A stretch of DNA of 64,000 nt, from assembly GCA_008501825.1 (NCBI GenBank), contig QQUA01000023.1, positions 124,001 through 188,000 on the forward strand, given 5' to 3'. Position numbers and translations under genes: made by a program. The DNA is from Planctomycetota bacterium (GTDB taxonomy: Bacteria > Planctomycetota > UBA1135). This document shows, one piece after another, positions 35,775 to 42,965 of this stretch (position 1 is its first letter; each line of letters opens with the position of its first letter). The notes beneath the pieces were generated by a model. The model was not told the DNA's origin, searched no databases, and saw only the letters and a list, made by a program, of their open reading frames with translations.

Positions 35775-36632
35775 ATGTTTTCGTTGCGAAAAATCCTCTT
35801 GCTCGGGCTTTTGCTCCTCCTGGCCCGCCCGGTCGCCGCCCAGGTCGACCTGAGTCAAATGGTGACCTTCGGTGACAGCTTGACCAACAACGAATGGGGG
35901 CGCCCGCTGGACCTATACGGAGCGGATCCCTTCGAGGCCGCCTTCCTGAAAGCGGCTCAGGCCGGAGACAACCTCAGCAACTACGCCGTCCCCGGCAGCC
36001 AAAGCGTGCACCTGCATTTGCAAGTGGATCTGTACGAGTTCTTCCTCGCTCTGGGAAGCCAAAGGGCCGCCACTCTTTACGGACTAGAAATCGGCGGCAA
36101 TGATTTTTTAGCCAACGTCAGCCTTTTGGGTGCTCATCCCCCGGGCAGCCATGCCGATGCCGACGCCGTAGTCGGGCGTTTGCTGACCAACCTCAGAGTG
36201 GTTCTCCGAGATTTGCAACAACTTGCGCCACAGGCCCATTTCGTGCTTTGGACCGTCCCCGACATTACTTTGACTCCAGCCTTGATTCATTCTTTGAGCA
36301 GCACCGAAATTGACAACATTCGAAGCCACCTTGACCGGGCCAATCGAAGCATTCTCAATTTGGCTCAAGATCCGGGCATCGCGGTCGTGCCGCTTTTCCG
36401 GGCCATGCAACAAGCCATTCCCAATCCTCCGGTTTTATTCGGCCATGCTCTGCAAGGACCGCCGGTTTATGGAGAATATGACGCCCTGTTCGCCGATTCC
36501 ATTCACCCAACCGCAGTCGGAAATGCCCTGATCGCCAATGGAATTTTGAATACCATGAATCGTAAGTGGCTGATGGGTTTTCCTTACTACAGTCGGGGGG
36601 AATTGGCCGACTTCGCCCGTATCCCCCACTGA
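35775..36632 (+). CDS. Secreted SGNH/GDSL hydrolase
   Basis: 285 residues with a signal peptide (KILLLGLLLLLARPVAA). The catalytic set of the SGNH family is visible: Ser35 in FGDSLTNN (block I), Gly108 and Asn109 in GGNDF (block III), and Asp241/His244 in DSIHPTAVG (block V). These enzymes are esterases or lipases; the natural substrate is unknown. The stop codon (TGA 36630-36632) lies inside the left inverted repeat of the adjacent insertion sequence. The protein still looks complete because block V is followed by about 40 residues. Confidence 0.9.
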   Translation: MFSLRKILLLGLLLLLARPVAAQVDLSQMVTFGDSLTNNEWGRPLDLYGADPFEAAFLKAAQAGDNLSNYAVPGSQSVHLHLQVDLYEFFLALGSQRAATLYGLEIGGNDFLANVSLLGAHPPGSHADADAVVGRLLTNLRVVLRDLQQLAPQAHFVLWTVPDITLTPALIHSLSSTEIDNIRSHLDRANRSILNLAQDPGIAVVPLFRAMQQAIPNPPVLFGHALQGPPVYGEYDALFADSIHPTAVGNALIANGILNTMNRKWLMGFPYYSRGELADFARIPH

Positions 36633-36656
36633 AACTGGCACAAACTATTGGAGGTA
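36629..36656 (+). repeat. IS left inverted repeat
   Basis: 28 bp beginning CTGAAACTGGCACAAACTAT. It is complementary to 37744-37771 with one mismatch (position 20). The TGA at its tip is the stop codon of the SGNH hydrolase gene. Confidence 0.9.
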
Positions 36657-37664
36657 GGAGGAAGAAAAGATCCTCCACCGAAACAGCTCCCTGGCGGTCC
36701 AACGCTGAGAAGTCACCCCCAGCAACATCCCCGGAGTCGGGGGCTCGCCCTCGGCGGTGATCGGCCGCACGTAGTTGCGCCACAAAAGCCACAGCCACAT
36801 GTGCAGCCGCAGCCAACTCCGCTTCTTGGAGTGGCCCCAGTTGCGGCGCACCAGCCGGGAGAGGTTGTCCCGCATCTGGGCCAGGGTGTGGTTGATCGGA
36901 AACAGCGGGTTGCCCCGGTCCCGCTTGCGCTTGGAGCACTCCTGCAGGTGCTGGAAACCTGCCGCTCCAAACACCGATTTCAAGACGCTGGGATAGATCT
37001 TCTTGCGATCGCTTTGCAGCACCGCCGGCTGCCTTGGAGGCAAGACCTCCTTCAAAGTCTGCAAGCAAGCTTCCACTCCTTGCCGCGACTGCGAGCGTCT
37101 CTTGCCGAATAGTTTTTCCCGTTCCTCCTTCTTCTTTCTCAACCGCGGAGGGAGCGATCCCCGGCAGGGCAAGGTGCCGGCGGTCAGGTGAACGACGAAA
37201 TACTTGGCACGGTGGATCAGCACCGGAACGGTCACCGGCTGCAGTCTGCGGTCGGTTTCGAAGGTTTCCAACTCATCCAGTTGAAACACTCCCGGCAGTC
37301 CGCCTCGAGCGGCCACCTCCTGTAATCGCAAGCGATGGAAGCGGCGAGCGTGTTCGCCCATGCGCAACAAGCGATCGGCCAAGGTGCGGCGATCCACTCC
37401 CAGCATGCGAGCGCTTTGTCGCAGGGTGACCTTGCTCACCACCAGCGGCCAGAAGTCGAGATGGAGCCGGCCGTACTTCAGGCGATAGTGAAACTTGAAG
37501 CTTTGCGACGAGAAGGAACGGCGGCAGCCGTGGCACCAAAAGCGCTGGATTCTGCGTTGCTGTCGGCCACTGTAGAAGCCTCGTTTTTGAAAGCGGAAAG
37601 GGACGGAATCGGTGCGGCTGGGACAGGCGTCCCAGGGGCAGTGCGGGGGTTGAAAACGCGGCAT
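36645..37664 (-). CDS. Zinc-ribbon DDE-type transposase of the insertion sequence
   Basis: 339 residues. The N-terminus holds a Cys-rich zinc-ribbon-like unit (CPWDAC about residues 9-14, then FWCHGCRRSF) and a helix-turn-helix region (TLRQSARMLGVDRRTLADRLLRMG), as in IS1/IS1595-like elements. Candidate catalytic acids are the first Asp in FQLDELETFE and the second in VLQSDRKKIYPSV. The expected third Glu is not obvious: the matching helix reads INHTLAQMRDNLSRLVRR. It ends inside the left inverted repeat. The family is close to zinc-ribbon transposases of Planctomycetota and relatives; exact IS family not assigned. Confidence 0.85.
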   Translation of the reverse strand: MPRFQPPHCPWDACPSRTDSVPFRFQKRGFYSGRQQRRIQRFWCHGCRRSFSSQSFKFHYRLKYGRLHLDFWPLVVSKVTLRQSARMLGVDRRTLADRLLRMGEHARRFHRLRLQEVAARGGLPGVFQLDELETFETDRRLQPVTVPVLIHRAKYFVVHLTAGTLPCRGSLPPRLRKKKEEREKLFGKRRSQSRQGVEACLQTLKEVLPPRQPAVLQSDRKKIYPSVLKSVFGAAGFQHLQECSKRKRDRGNPLFPINHTLAQMRDNLSRLVRRNWGHSKKRSWLRLHMWLWLLWRNYVRPITAEGEPPTPGMLLGVTSQRWTARELFRWRIFSSSYLQ

Positions 37665-37743
37665 CGCCGGTGCCTCCGAAAGAAAAGGTTTCGGCTAGGC
37701 AGACGGCTAAAGGCGGCTTTGGTTACGCCGGAGGTCTAAGAAT

Positions 37744-37771
37744 TACCTCCATTAGTTTGTGCCAGTTTCAG
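37744..37771 (-). repeat. IS right inverted repeat
   Basis: 28 bp, reverse complement of the left repeat with one mismatch. The complementary-strand TGA at its tip (37768-37770) is the stop codon of the neighbouring ACT-domain gene. Confidence 0.9.
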
Positions 37772-38211
37772 GAGGGGGCCTGACGACAAACCTGAATCCA
37801 CTCCCGCAACACCTGAACCGCCTGATCCACTTGCCTTTCCGGAACCATAATGTGATCAGTCCGAAATCCACCTTGTGGAACGATCGGCACGCCGGCAGCG
37901 GCTAATCGGCCGGCCGCCGGTGCCAGAAAACCAACCAGATCCGGATCCAACTCCGCTTCCAGCGTGATGACGGCATAGGGTCCATCTTCCGCCAGGACTT
38001 TACTTTGCAAGGCGGCATGACGCCAAAGCTTTTGCGGGAGGACACAACACAGCTCCCGCCGTTCCAAAATCAGTTGTGCGAAACAGCCGTCGGCTTCGGC
38101 CAACAAAGCCAAAGCCGGCCGCAAGCAAGCAGGCGGCAAACTCACTAGGACGTAAGCTTCGGGCCAAACCGCAAGTTCAGTTTCCGACCAAAAGGCGCGT
38201 ACCGATTTCAT
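37768..38211 (-). CDS. ACT-domain amino-acid-binding protein (CASTOR-type)
   Basis: 147 residues; ATG 38211 overlaps the stop of the upstream monooxygenase gene (ATGA) and is preferred over longer upstream options. The sequence contains two ACT-like units. The second (GPYAVITLEAELDPDLVGFLAP, LAAAGVPIVPQGGFRTDHIMV, VLREWI) is typical of CASTOR-like small-molecule sensing ACT domains. It may bind an amino acid and act as a stand-alone sensor. The last codon lies against the right end of the insertion sequence, which provides the stop. Confidence 0.8.
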   Translation of the reverse strand: MKSVRAFWSETELAVWPEAYVLVSLPPACLRPALALLAEADGCFAQLILERRELCCVLPQKLWRHAALQSKVLAEDGPYAVITLEAELDPDLVGFLAPAAGRLAAAGVPIVPQGGFRTDHIMVPERQVDQAVQVLREWIQVCRQAPS

Positions 38212-38579
38212 TTCGGCTTGGATCCTTGCTGGTGGTGTGGATCGACGGCGCCATGAGTGGGAGGCCCAAGGAATCGCTGCTCCTGGATCACGGCGATCCG
38301 TAACTGGTATTCCGAATACCATGCCTGGCTATTGCGCTGGACCGCTAAGTGCTGCGGATGCTTTCCCCAAGCCTCTAGGCTTTCCTTCGAGCGCCAATAG
38401 GAAACGGTGGTCCCGAGCCCATCCTCGCCACGCACTGAATCCATGCCGAGGAAGCCGGGTTGCTCCCGAGCCAAGGCCGCCATGCGGGCAGCAACTTCCC
38501 CGTAACCCTTGGCTTCCGCATCAGGCTGCAAGCGGGAAGTAAAAATGACGGCGTATTGAGCCCCCGGCGGCGGTTGCAT
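38208..38579 (-). CDS. Antibiotic-biosynthesis-monooxygenase (ABM) fold protein
   Basis: 123 residues of the dimeric alpha/beta-barrel ABM type: YAVIFTSRLQ, AREQPGFLGMDSVRGEDGLGTTVSYWRSKESLEAWGKHPQH and a C-terminal WYSEYQLRIAVIQEQR. Such proteins bind haem or act as small cofactor-free monooxygenases, or have housekeeping roles; the name overstates what is known. It is coupled by a 4-base overlap to the ACT-domain gene downstream. Confidence 0.85.
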   Translation of the reverse strand: MQPPPGAQYAVIFTSRLQPDAEAKGYGEVAARMAALAREQPGFLGMDSVRGEDGLGTTVSYWRSKESLEAWGKHPQHLAVQRNSQAWYSEYQLRIAVIQEQRFLGPPTHGAVDPHHQQGSKPK

Positions 38580-38632
38580 CGCGAATGGTCTGCTTCGAAC
38601 CCGAAAGGAAACTGGTCGTGGACAGGAAGGAT

Positions 38633-39244
38633 CTATTCCGCCAGCGGAATTTCGATTTCCGCCCGGGCTTCCCGGACTTTGCGGAGCACTTCGCCATTCG
38701 GGCTTAGTTCCACCTTGTAACGGGCACCGTCCCGGTCCAATTTGACGTGGTACAGGTTCTCGTACTCCCCACTTTCCTGGAGTATGCCAAGGATTTCCAC
38801 GCTGACCGGATTTCCGCCTTGAATGGCGAGATTGGCTCCTTCGAGAACCTCCGGCGGAGCTTCATCCCAGCCGAGCTCCCGTTCAAATTCGAGCAGGTTC
38901 CCCGCATCGTCGATGACCAGCTCATGGTCCCGATCCAGATAGCGAAGTTTGACTTCCCAAACCCGATCGCGACCTTGGTATTCCAACTCAGCCCCGGTCA
39001 CCTGGGCTTCAGGCATCTCGGCTTGGGCGGCGGCCAGCACGGTTTCGGGCAGTTGGGAAACCGGAACCTCCGCCTCCATCTCAATGATGGAACCGTCCCG
39101 CTGGAGCTCGATTTCGATCACGCCATCGGGAGCGGCGCGGTCATAAAGCTCCACCAAAGTCCCGGGAACCCGGCTTTGGCAGCCGGTGAAGATCAACCCG
39201 GCCAAAACGGAACAAGGGATCGACCAAACGAGGCTTGCGCGCAT
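38633..39244 (-). CDS. PepSY-like lipoprotein
   Basis: 203 residues. A signal peptide with lipobox LIFTGC (Cys22) is followed by two similar beta-alpha units of the PepSY/PepSY-like kind (VLAAAQAEMPEAQVTGAELE..VWEVKLRYLDRDHELVIDDAG and the repeat EVLEGANLAI..YHVKLDRDGARYKVELSPNG). AGGAG lies nine bases upstream of the ATG. PepSY-like proteins bind peptides or inhibit proteases in the envelope; a protective or sensing role is a guess. Its promoter region faces the pseudopilin terminator. Confidence 0.78.
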   Translation of the reverse strand: MRASLVWSIPCSVLAGLIFTGCQSRVPGTLVELYDRAAPDGVIEIELQRDGSIIEMEAEVPVSQLPETVLAAAQAEMPEAQVTGAELEYQGRDRVWEVKLRYLDRDHELVIDDAGNLLEFERELGWDEAPPEVLEGANLAIQGGNPVSVEILGILQESGEYENLYHVKLDRDGARYKVELSPNGEVLRKVREARAEIEIPLAE

Positions 39245-39360
39245 CGGAATCTCCTGAATCGATTTTCGGCCGTCCGAAGGAGACCGCCGAACTCGCTCCC
39301 AGGATAGTCATGCGGCAGCCAAACCGGGGGCAAGGCCCGCCGGAATCCGGTCTCGACATG

Positions 39361-39396
39361 AATAAAAATGGGGAGCTTCCCCTCCTGAAGCTCCCC
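39361..39396 (-). terminator. Terminator of the pseudopilin gene
   Basis: A perfect 10-bp stem (GGGGAGCTTC 39370-39379 / GAAGCTCCCC 39387-39396) is followed on the minus strand by ATTTTTATT. It is 65 bases past the stop of the GspG-like gene. Confidence 0.8.
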
Positions 39397-39461
39397 GGGC
39401 GTGTTCCCGTTTGCCGGGCGATCTTGGGTTTTTCAACCGTTCGACCGGTCCTTGCTTGTCC

Positions 39462-40001
39462 CTACCACTTCGGACCTTCGCCGACGAAGTAAGTCAACCA
39501 ATCGCGATTGTTGTGCCGCAACAGACCGGTATTGGCATCGCCATCGTCCAGATCTTGATCGATTCTTTCCAAGATCTTTCGAGTCAAGGCGCCGCCGCGC
39601 ATCGAGATCAGCACTTCATTGCCTAACTGCCCGTCAAAGTTAAACGGGCTGTAGCTCCAATATTCATAGTCGTATGAACCTCCCCAAGGATGTCCGTTGG
39701 TGGGCCAACGTTCCAGATAAGGTCCATCCCAAAGTTTGCTGATGTCGCTGCGAACCCGGCTCTTGCTGGTCAAGCCCGGGTCGACGTTGCGAGAAACGTC
39801 AGGCGGATAATAATTTGTGTCGAAGAAGACTTTGGTTAGCGAGTTCTTGAAAGACTTCAGTTCGGTCTCAGCCCGAGCCACCTTGGACTTGTCAATGGAA
39901 GTCCCGAATCTTGGAATCAAGGTGGCGGCCAATACCGAAAGAATGACCACGACAACCAAAACTTCCAAAAGAGAGAATCCTTGTTTTCCTCGAAGGTTCA
40001 T
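39462..40001 (-). CDS. Type II secretion GspG-like major pseudopilin
   Basis: 179 residues. A textbook prepilin signal: short basic leader MNLRGKQG, cleavage before Phe9, Glu13 at +5 and a hydrophobic helix LLEVLVVVVILSVLAATLIP. The globular part (AETELKSFKNSLTKVFFDTNYYPP, LWDGPYLERWP) matches the GspG family. No other secretion genes are in view, so it is a solitary pseudopilin. It may feed a type II system elsewhere or have been duplicated for a special role. Confidence 0.9.
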   Translation of the reverse strand: MNLRGKQGFSLLEVLVVVVILSVLAATLIPRFGTSIDKSKVARAETELKSFKNSLTKVFFDTNYYPPDVSRNVDPGLTSKSRVRSDISKLWDGPYLERWPTNGHPWGGSYDYEYWSYSPFNFDGQLGNEVLISMRGGALTRKILERIDQDLDDGDANTGLLRHNNRDWLTYFVGEGPKW

Positions 40002-40121
40002 GACCCATTACTAGTTCGGCGCCAGATGCGAAAGGAAGACTGGCCGCGAATTGGAATCCGTCACCATGTCCTGGAAACGGGTTGGCAAGCAGCCATGGAT
40101 CGGCAGAATCCCAACCTGACT

Positions 40122-40139
40122 TAAGCCTATTTCGCTCCT
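40122..40139 (-). repeat. Conserved 18-19 base intergenic motif, copy 2
   Basis: TAAGCCTATTTCGCTCCT, nearly identical to 23734-23752. It lies between the pseudopilin gene start and the terminator of the acyl-CoA/PPIase operon, so it could belong to the pseudopilin promoter. Confidence 0.4.
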
Positions 40140-40158
40140 TTCCGACCGAACAAAAGGA

Positions 40159-40188
40159 AGGCCCGCCGCCCATCAGGGCACCGGGCCT
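40159..40188 (-). terminator. Terminator of the thiolase/PPIase/enoyl-CoA hydratase operon
   Basis: Outer stem AGGCCCG / CGGGCCT with a nested GCCC / GGGC stem, followed on the minus strand by TCCTTTTG. It lies 22 bases after the enoyl-CoA hydratase stop. Confidence 0.65.
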
Positions 40189-40210
40189 GTCGGCGCTACC
40201 TAAGCAGGAC

Positions 40211-41053
40211 TTAGCGGCCTTGGAAGTCGGCTTTGCGCTTCTCCATGAAGGCCTTGGTTCCTTCACGCATATCCCGAGTGGTGAACACCATGCCAAAGGC
40301 ATCGGCCTCGGAGGCTTCGCCTTCCGATTGGCTACCTTCCTGGCCCCGACGGATGCATTCCAATGCCAATTGCATGGCCACCGGGCCGCGGGAAGCCAGG
40401 GTCTTGGCCAAGGCCACAGTGGCTTCGGTCAATTTTTCCGGTTCCACCAAGCGATTGACCACGCCAACCCGATGAGCTTCTTCCGCGGAAAAATGATCGC
40501 CGGTCAAGATCCATTCCCGGGCCAATCCAGGCCCGGCCAGACGACTCAGGCGCTGGGTTCCGCCAAAGCCTGGCAGTAATCCCAATCCCACTTCGGGCAG
40601 GCCGAGGCGGGCCTTGGTGGAAGCCACTCGAAGATGGCAGGCAAGAGCCAGTTCCAATCCGCCGCCGAGAGCGAAGCCTTGAATCATGGCGATCACCGGT
40701 TTCGGGCAATCTTCCACCATGTTCAAAGTTGCCTGGCCAAGACGGCTGAAATCGCGGGCTTCCAAAGCTTCGAACTCGGCCATTTCCGCAATGTCGGCGC
40801 CGGCAACGAAGGCTTTCTCGCCCCCACCGCTGAGGACGATGACTTTGATTTCGGGATCGGCGGCCAAAGCTTCCATGGCCAAGGCCAATTCATCCAGCAC
40901 TTCGCTATTCAAAGCGTTCAACACCTTGGGGCGTTGAATCATCAGATTGGCGATTCCCGGAGCCATCTCGTGCAGTTCGAGGTGTTCGAACTCCACCAGA
41001 TCCTCTTCCGAGATTTCCAATTCCGCTTCGGTTTGCAGTTCGTCCACGATCAA
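40211..41053 (-). CDS. Enoyl-CoA hydratase/isomerase family protein
   Basis: 280 residues; the start is TTG 41053, which overlaps the previous stop as TTGA (a GTG two codons later is an alternative). The crotonase fold is clear: GAKAF-like GGGEKAFVAGADIAEM, the oxyanion-hole helix IQGFALGGGLELALAC, and GLPEVGLGLLPGFGGTQRL with the catalytic Glu position filled. Residues 1-30 are an acidic extension. It is the last gene of an operon with a thiolase and two peptidyl-prolyl isomerases; the thiolase points to a fatty-acid or short-chain acyl-CoA pathway. Confidence 0.92.
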   Translation of the reverse strand: MIVDELQTEAELEISEEDLVEFEHLELHEMAPGIANLMIQRPKVLNALNSEVLDELALAMEALAADPEIKVIVLSGGGEKAFVAGADIAEMAEFEALEARDFSRLGQATLNMVEDCPKPVIAMIQGFALGGGLELALACHLRVASTKARLGLPEVGLGLLPGFGGTQRLSRLAGPGLAREWILTGDHFSAEEAHRVGVVNRLVEPEKLTEATVALAKTLASRGPVAMQLALECIRRGQEGSQSEGEASEADAFGMVFTTRDMREGTKAFMEKRKADFQGR

Positions 41054-41586
41054 GCCTCCGCCAAACTAACGGTCATTCGAGTAATGCCGACATCGCTTTT
41101 CGGCCGGTCCTGGCCGTCGGTCGGAGTGGTGGCCGCGGCGTCCAAAATGTCGAGGCCGTCCACAACTTCACCGAAAGCGGCGTATTGGCCGTCCAGGAAG
41201 TCAGCATCCCGGTGGCAAATGAAGAATTGGCAGGACGCCGAATCCGGGTGCTGCGCCCTGGCCATGCTCAAAACACCGCGCTTGTGGCTAAAGCGGGGAT
41301 CGGTGCTGAATTCACCGGGGATGTTGCCTTTCGGGCCCCCGCCGGTGCCATTGCCCAGAGGACATCCACCCTGAATCATGAAGCCCTCAATGATGCGGTG
41401 GAATCCTTTGCCGTCGTAGAAACCTTCGGCGGCGTAGGCCAGAAAGTTGCGCACGGTTTGCGGCGCCGCTTGCGGCCAAAACTTTAAGGAAATGCTGCCC
41501 ACCGGCTTTCCACCGATGCTGATTTCCAGGTTTGCGCGAGCCTGTTCCAGCTCGGCTTCTTTCAGGTTTGCGATGTCAAGGCTCAT
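41050..41586 (-). CDS. Cyclophilin-type peptidyl-prolyl cis-trans isomerase
   Basis: 178 residues, no signal peptide, so cytoplasmic. The cyclophilin core is complete: FLAYAAEGFYDGKGFHRIIEGFMIQGG (catalytic Arg in FHRI), GVLSMARAQHPDSASCQFFICHRDADFLDGQYAAFGEVVDG. It is a close relative of the cyclophilin half of the lipoprotein encoded just upstream, suggesting a local duplication with one copy kept cytoplasmic. The upstream gene's stop is 10 bases away. Confidence 0.92.
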   Translation of the reverse strand: MSLDIANLKEAELEQARANLEISIGGKPVGSISLKFWPQAAPQTVRNFLAYAAEGFYDGKGFHRIIEGFMIQGGCPLGNGTGGGPKGNIPGEFSTDPRFSHKRGVLSMARAQHPDSASCQFFICHRDADFLDGQYAAFGEVVDGLDILDAAATTPTDGQDRPKSDVGITRMTVSLAEA

Positions 41587-41596
41587 GGGTTTCCGC

Positions 41597-42961
41597 CTAT
41601 TTCAGGCGTTTGATGATGTGCCAACCGAAACGGGAAAGGCGCAAGTCGTAAGCAGCCATGCCGACTTCACCAACTTTGAGGTTGAAACTCACGTCTCCGA
41701 AGGCCTGCACCATTTGATCCCTAGGAAGGACCATATTGGGCAGCAATTGAGCCATTAGTTCGGAACGCTTCTGCTCCACCTCTTTGCCGGCCTCTTCGGC
41801 GCTCAACTCCTTGGCATTGACCCGGCGGCGAAGATCCTCTTGAAAGGCCCGCCACTCTTTTTCCAAACGGAATTCCAGTCGTTCGAAAGCCCGATCCCGG
41901 ACTCCCCGGTTCAACATCCGATAAGTCCCGGGCTGGGGATCCCCCGGCTTCACCGGATCGTCGGAAAACTCCCGCACCAAAGCGGTGAAGTCTTCTCCCT
42001 TCTGGGCTCGCTCCAATACGGTTTTGGCCAAGGCCTCGGCCTCGGTTTTGTTGCGAGTGACGCCTTGCGGCCCGGCGCCCTGAAAGGAAATCAAAACGTG
42101 TTGCACTTCTACCTTTTCCGGCTGGCCTTTTAAATCCAAAACCACCGGCGGACGTTCAATCTTTTCTTCGGAAGGCGGCGGATCGCCCTTCTTCACTTCC
42201 GCCCGCAGGATTTTGACCTCCACCATGGGCCGGGACATCTGGCCGTTGATGGAGCGACCGACCTTGACGTCGGCCATGGCCTCCAAAGCGGACACGCCTC
42301 CGACCAAGCGGCCGAAAGCGGCGTACTGGCCGTCCAAATTCCAAACCTGAGGAGTGGAATCACAACAAATGAAGAACTGGCAGGAAGCCGAATCGGGGTT
42401 GCCCCCTTCACGGGCCATGCTCAACACGCCATATTCGTGGCGGTATTTCGGATCCTTGTGGAACTCGCCTTTGATTTCGCCATAGGGTCCATCTCCGCCT
42501 CCGGTGCCGGTGGGATCGCCACCCTGCACCATGAAGTCCCGCATAATGCGGTGGAACACCTTGCCGTCATAGAAACCTTCGGCGGCGTAACGGAGGAAGT
42601 TTCGCACCGTGATCGGCGCCACTTCCGGCCAGAAATCCAGCACCATGATGCCGGCACTCTTGCCGTCCACCGAAACTTCCAGTTCGACGAAGTAATTGGC
42701 GAGGGCTTGGTCGGAAATCGGTCCGCCCGGGGTGAAGTCGAACTCCGCCTCGCGCTTTTTCAGCGGCGCCTGAGCCGGAGCCGCAGGCGCTTGAGGCTGT
42801 TGCGGAAGCGGAATTTCTCCCGCCTCGGCAGCCTGGCCCTCGACGTCGGTGGCAGCAGGAGATTCGCCGGAAGCGGCAGGCTGGGAGACCGAGGCAGCTT
42901 CCTTGCAGGAAGCCAGCCAAGGCAACAGCAACAACAAAGGAATCAGGAACCAGCGATGCAT
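41597..42961 (-). CDS. Lipoprotein with fused cyclophilin and parvulin PPIase domains
   Basis: 454 residues; ATG 42961 gives a lipoprotein signal ending LASC (Cys19), followed by a Pro/Ala/Gln linker. Residues about 80-235 are a cyclophilin domain (GFYDGKVFHRIMRDFMVQGG, SMAREGGNPDSASCQFFICC). Residues about 280-454 are a parvulin/PpiC domain (VQHVLISFQGAGPQG, ALVREFSDDPVKPGDPQPGTYR, FGWHIIKRLK) interrupted by a roughly 60-residue charged insert. Two unrelated PPIase folds in one envelope protein is uncommon. It would assist folding of outer-membrane or secreted proteins. The thiolase gene ends 4 bases upstream. Confidence 0.9.
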   Translation of the reverse strand: MHRWFLIPLLLLLPWLASCKEAASVSQPAASGESPAATDVEGQAAEAGEIPLPQQPQAPAAPAQAPLKKREAEFDFTPGGPISDQALANYFVELEVSVDGKSAGIMVLDFWPEVAPITVRNFLRYAAEGFYDGKVFHRIMRDFMVQGGDPTGTGGGDGPYGEIKGEFHKDPKYRHEYGVLSMAREGGNPDSASCQFFICCDSTPQVWNLDGQYAAFGRLVGGVSALEAMADVKVGRSINGQMSRPMVEVKILRAEVKKGDPPPSEEKIERPPVVLDLKGQPEKVEVQHVLISFQGAGPQGVTRNKTEAEALAKTVLERAQKGEDFTALVREFSDDPVKPGDPQPGTYRMLNRGVRDRAFERLEFRLEKEWRAFQEDLRRRVNAKELSAEEAGKEVEQKRSELMAQLLPNMVLPRDQMVQAFGDVSFNLKVGEVGMAAYDLRLSRFGWHIIKRLK

Positions 42962-42965
42962 GGTG

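Larger units (their letters stand above)
36629..37771. mobile_element. Insertion sequence with 28-bp terminal inverted repeats
   Basis: A 1143-bp element bounded by near-identical inverted repeats (36629-36656 and 37744-37771, 27 of 28 bases matching) that starts CTGAAACTGGCACAAAC. It contains one transposase gene on the minus strand filling almost the whole element. No direct target-site duplication is visible. Immediately outside the repeats are CCCCCA on the left and GAGGGGG on the right, which would have formed a short palindrome before insertion. The intact repeats and frame suggest a recent or still active element. Confidence 0.88.
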
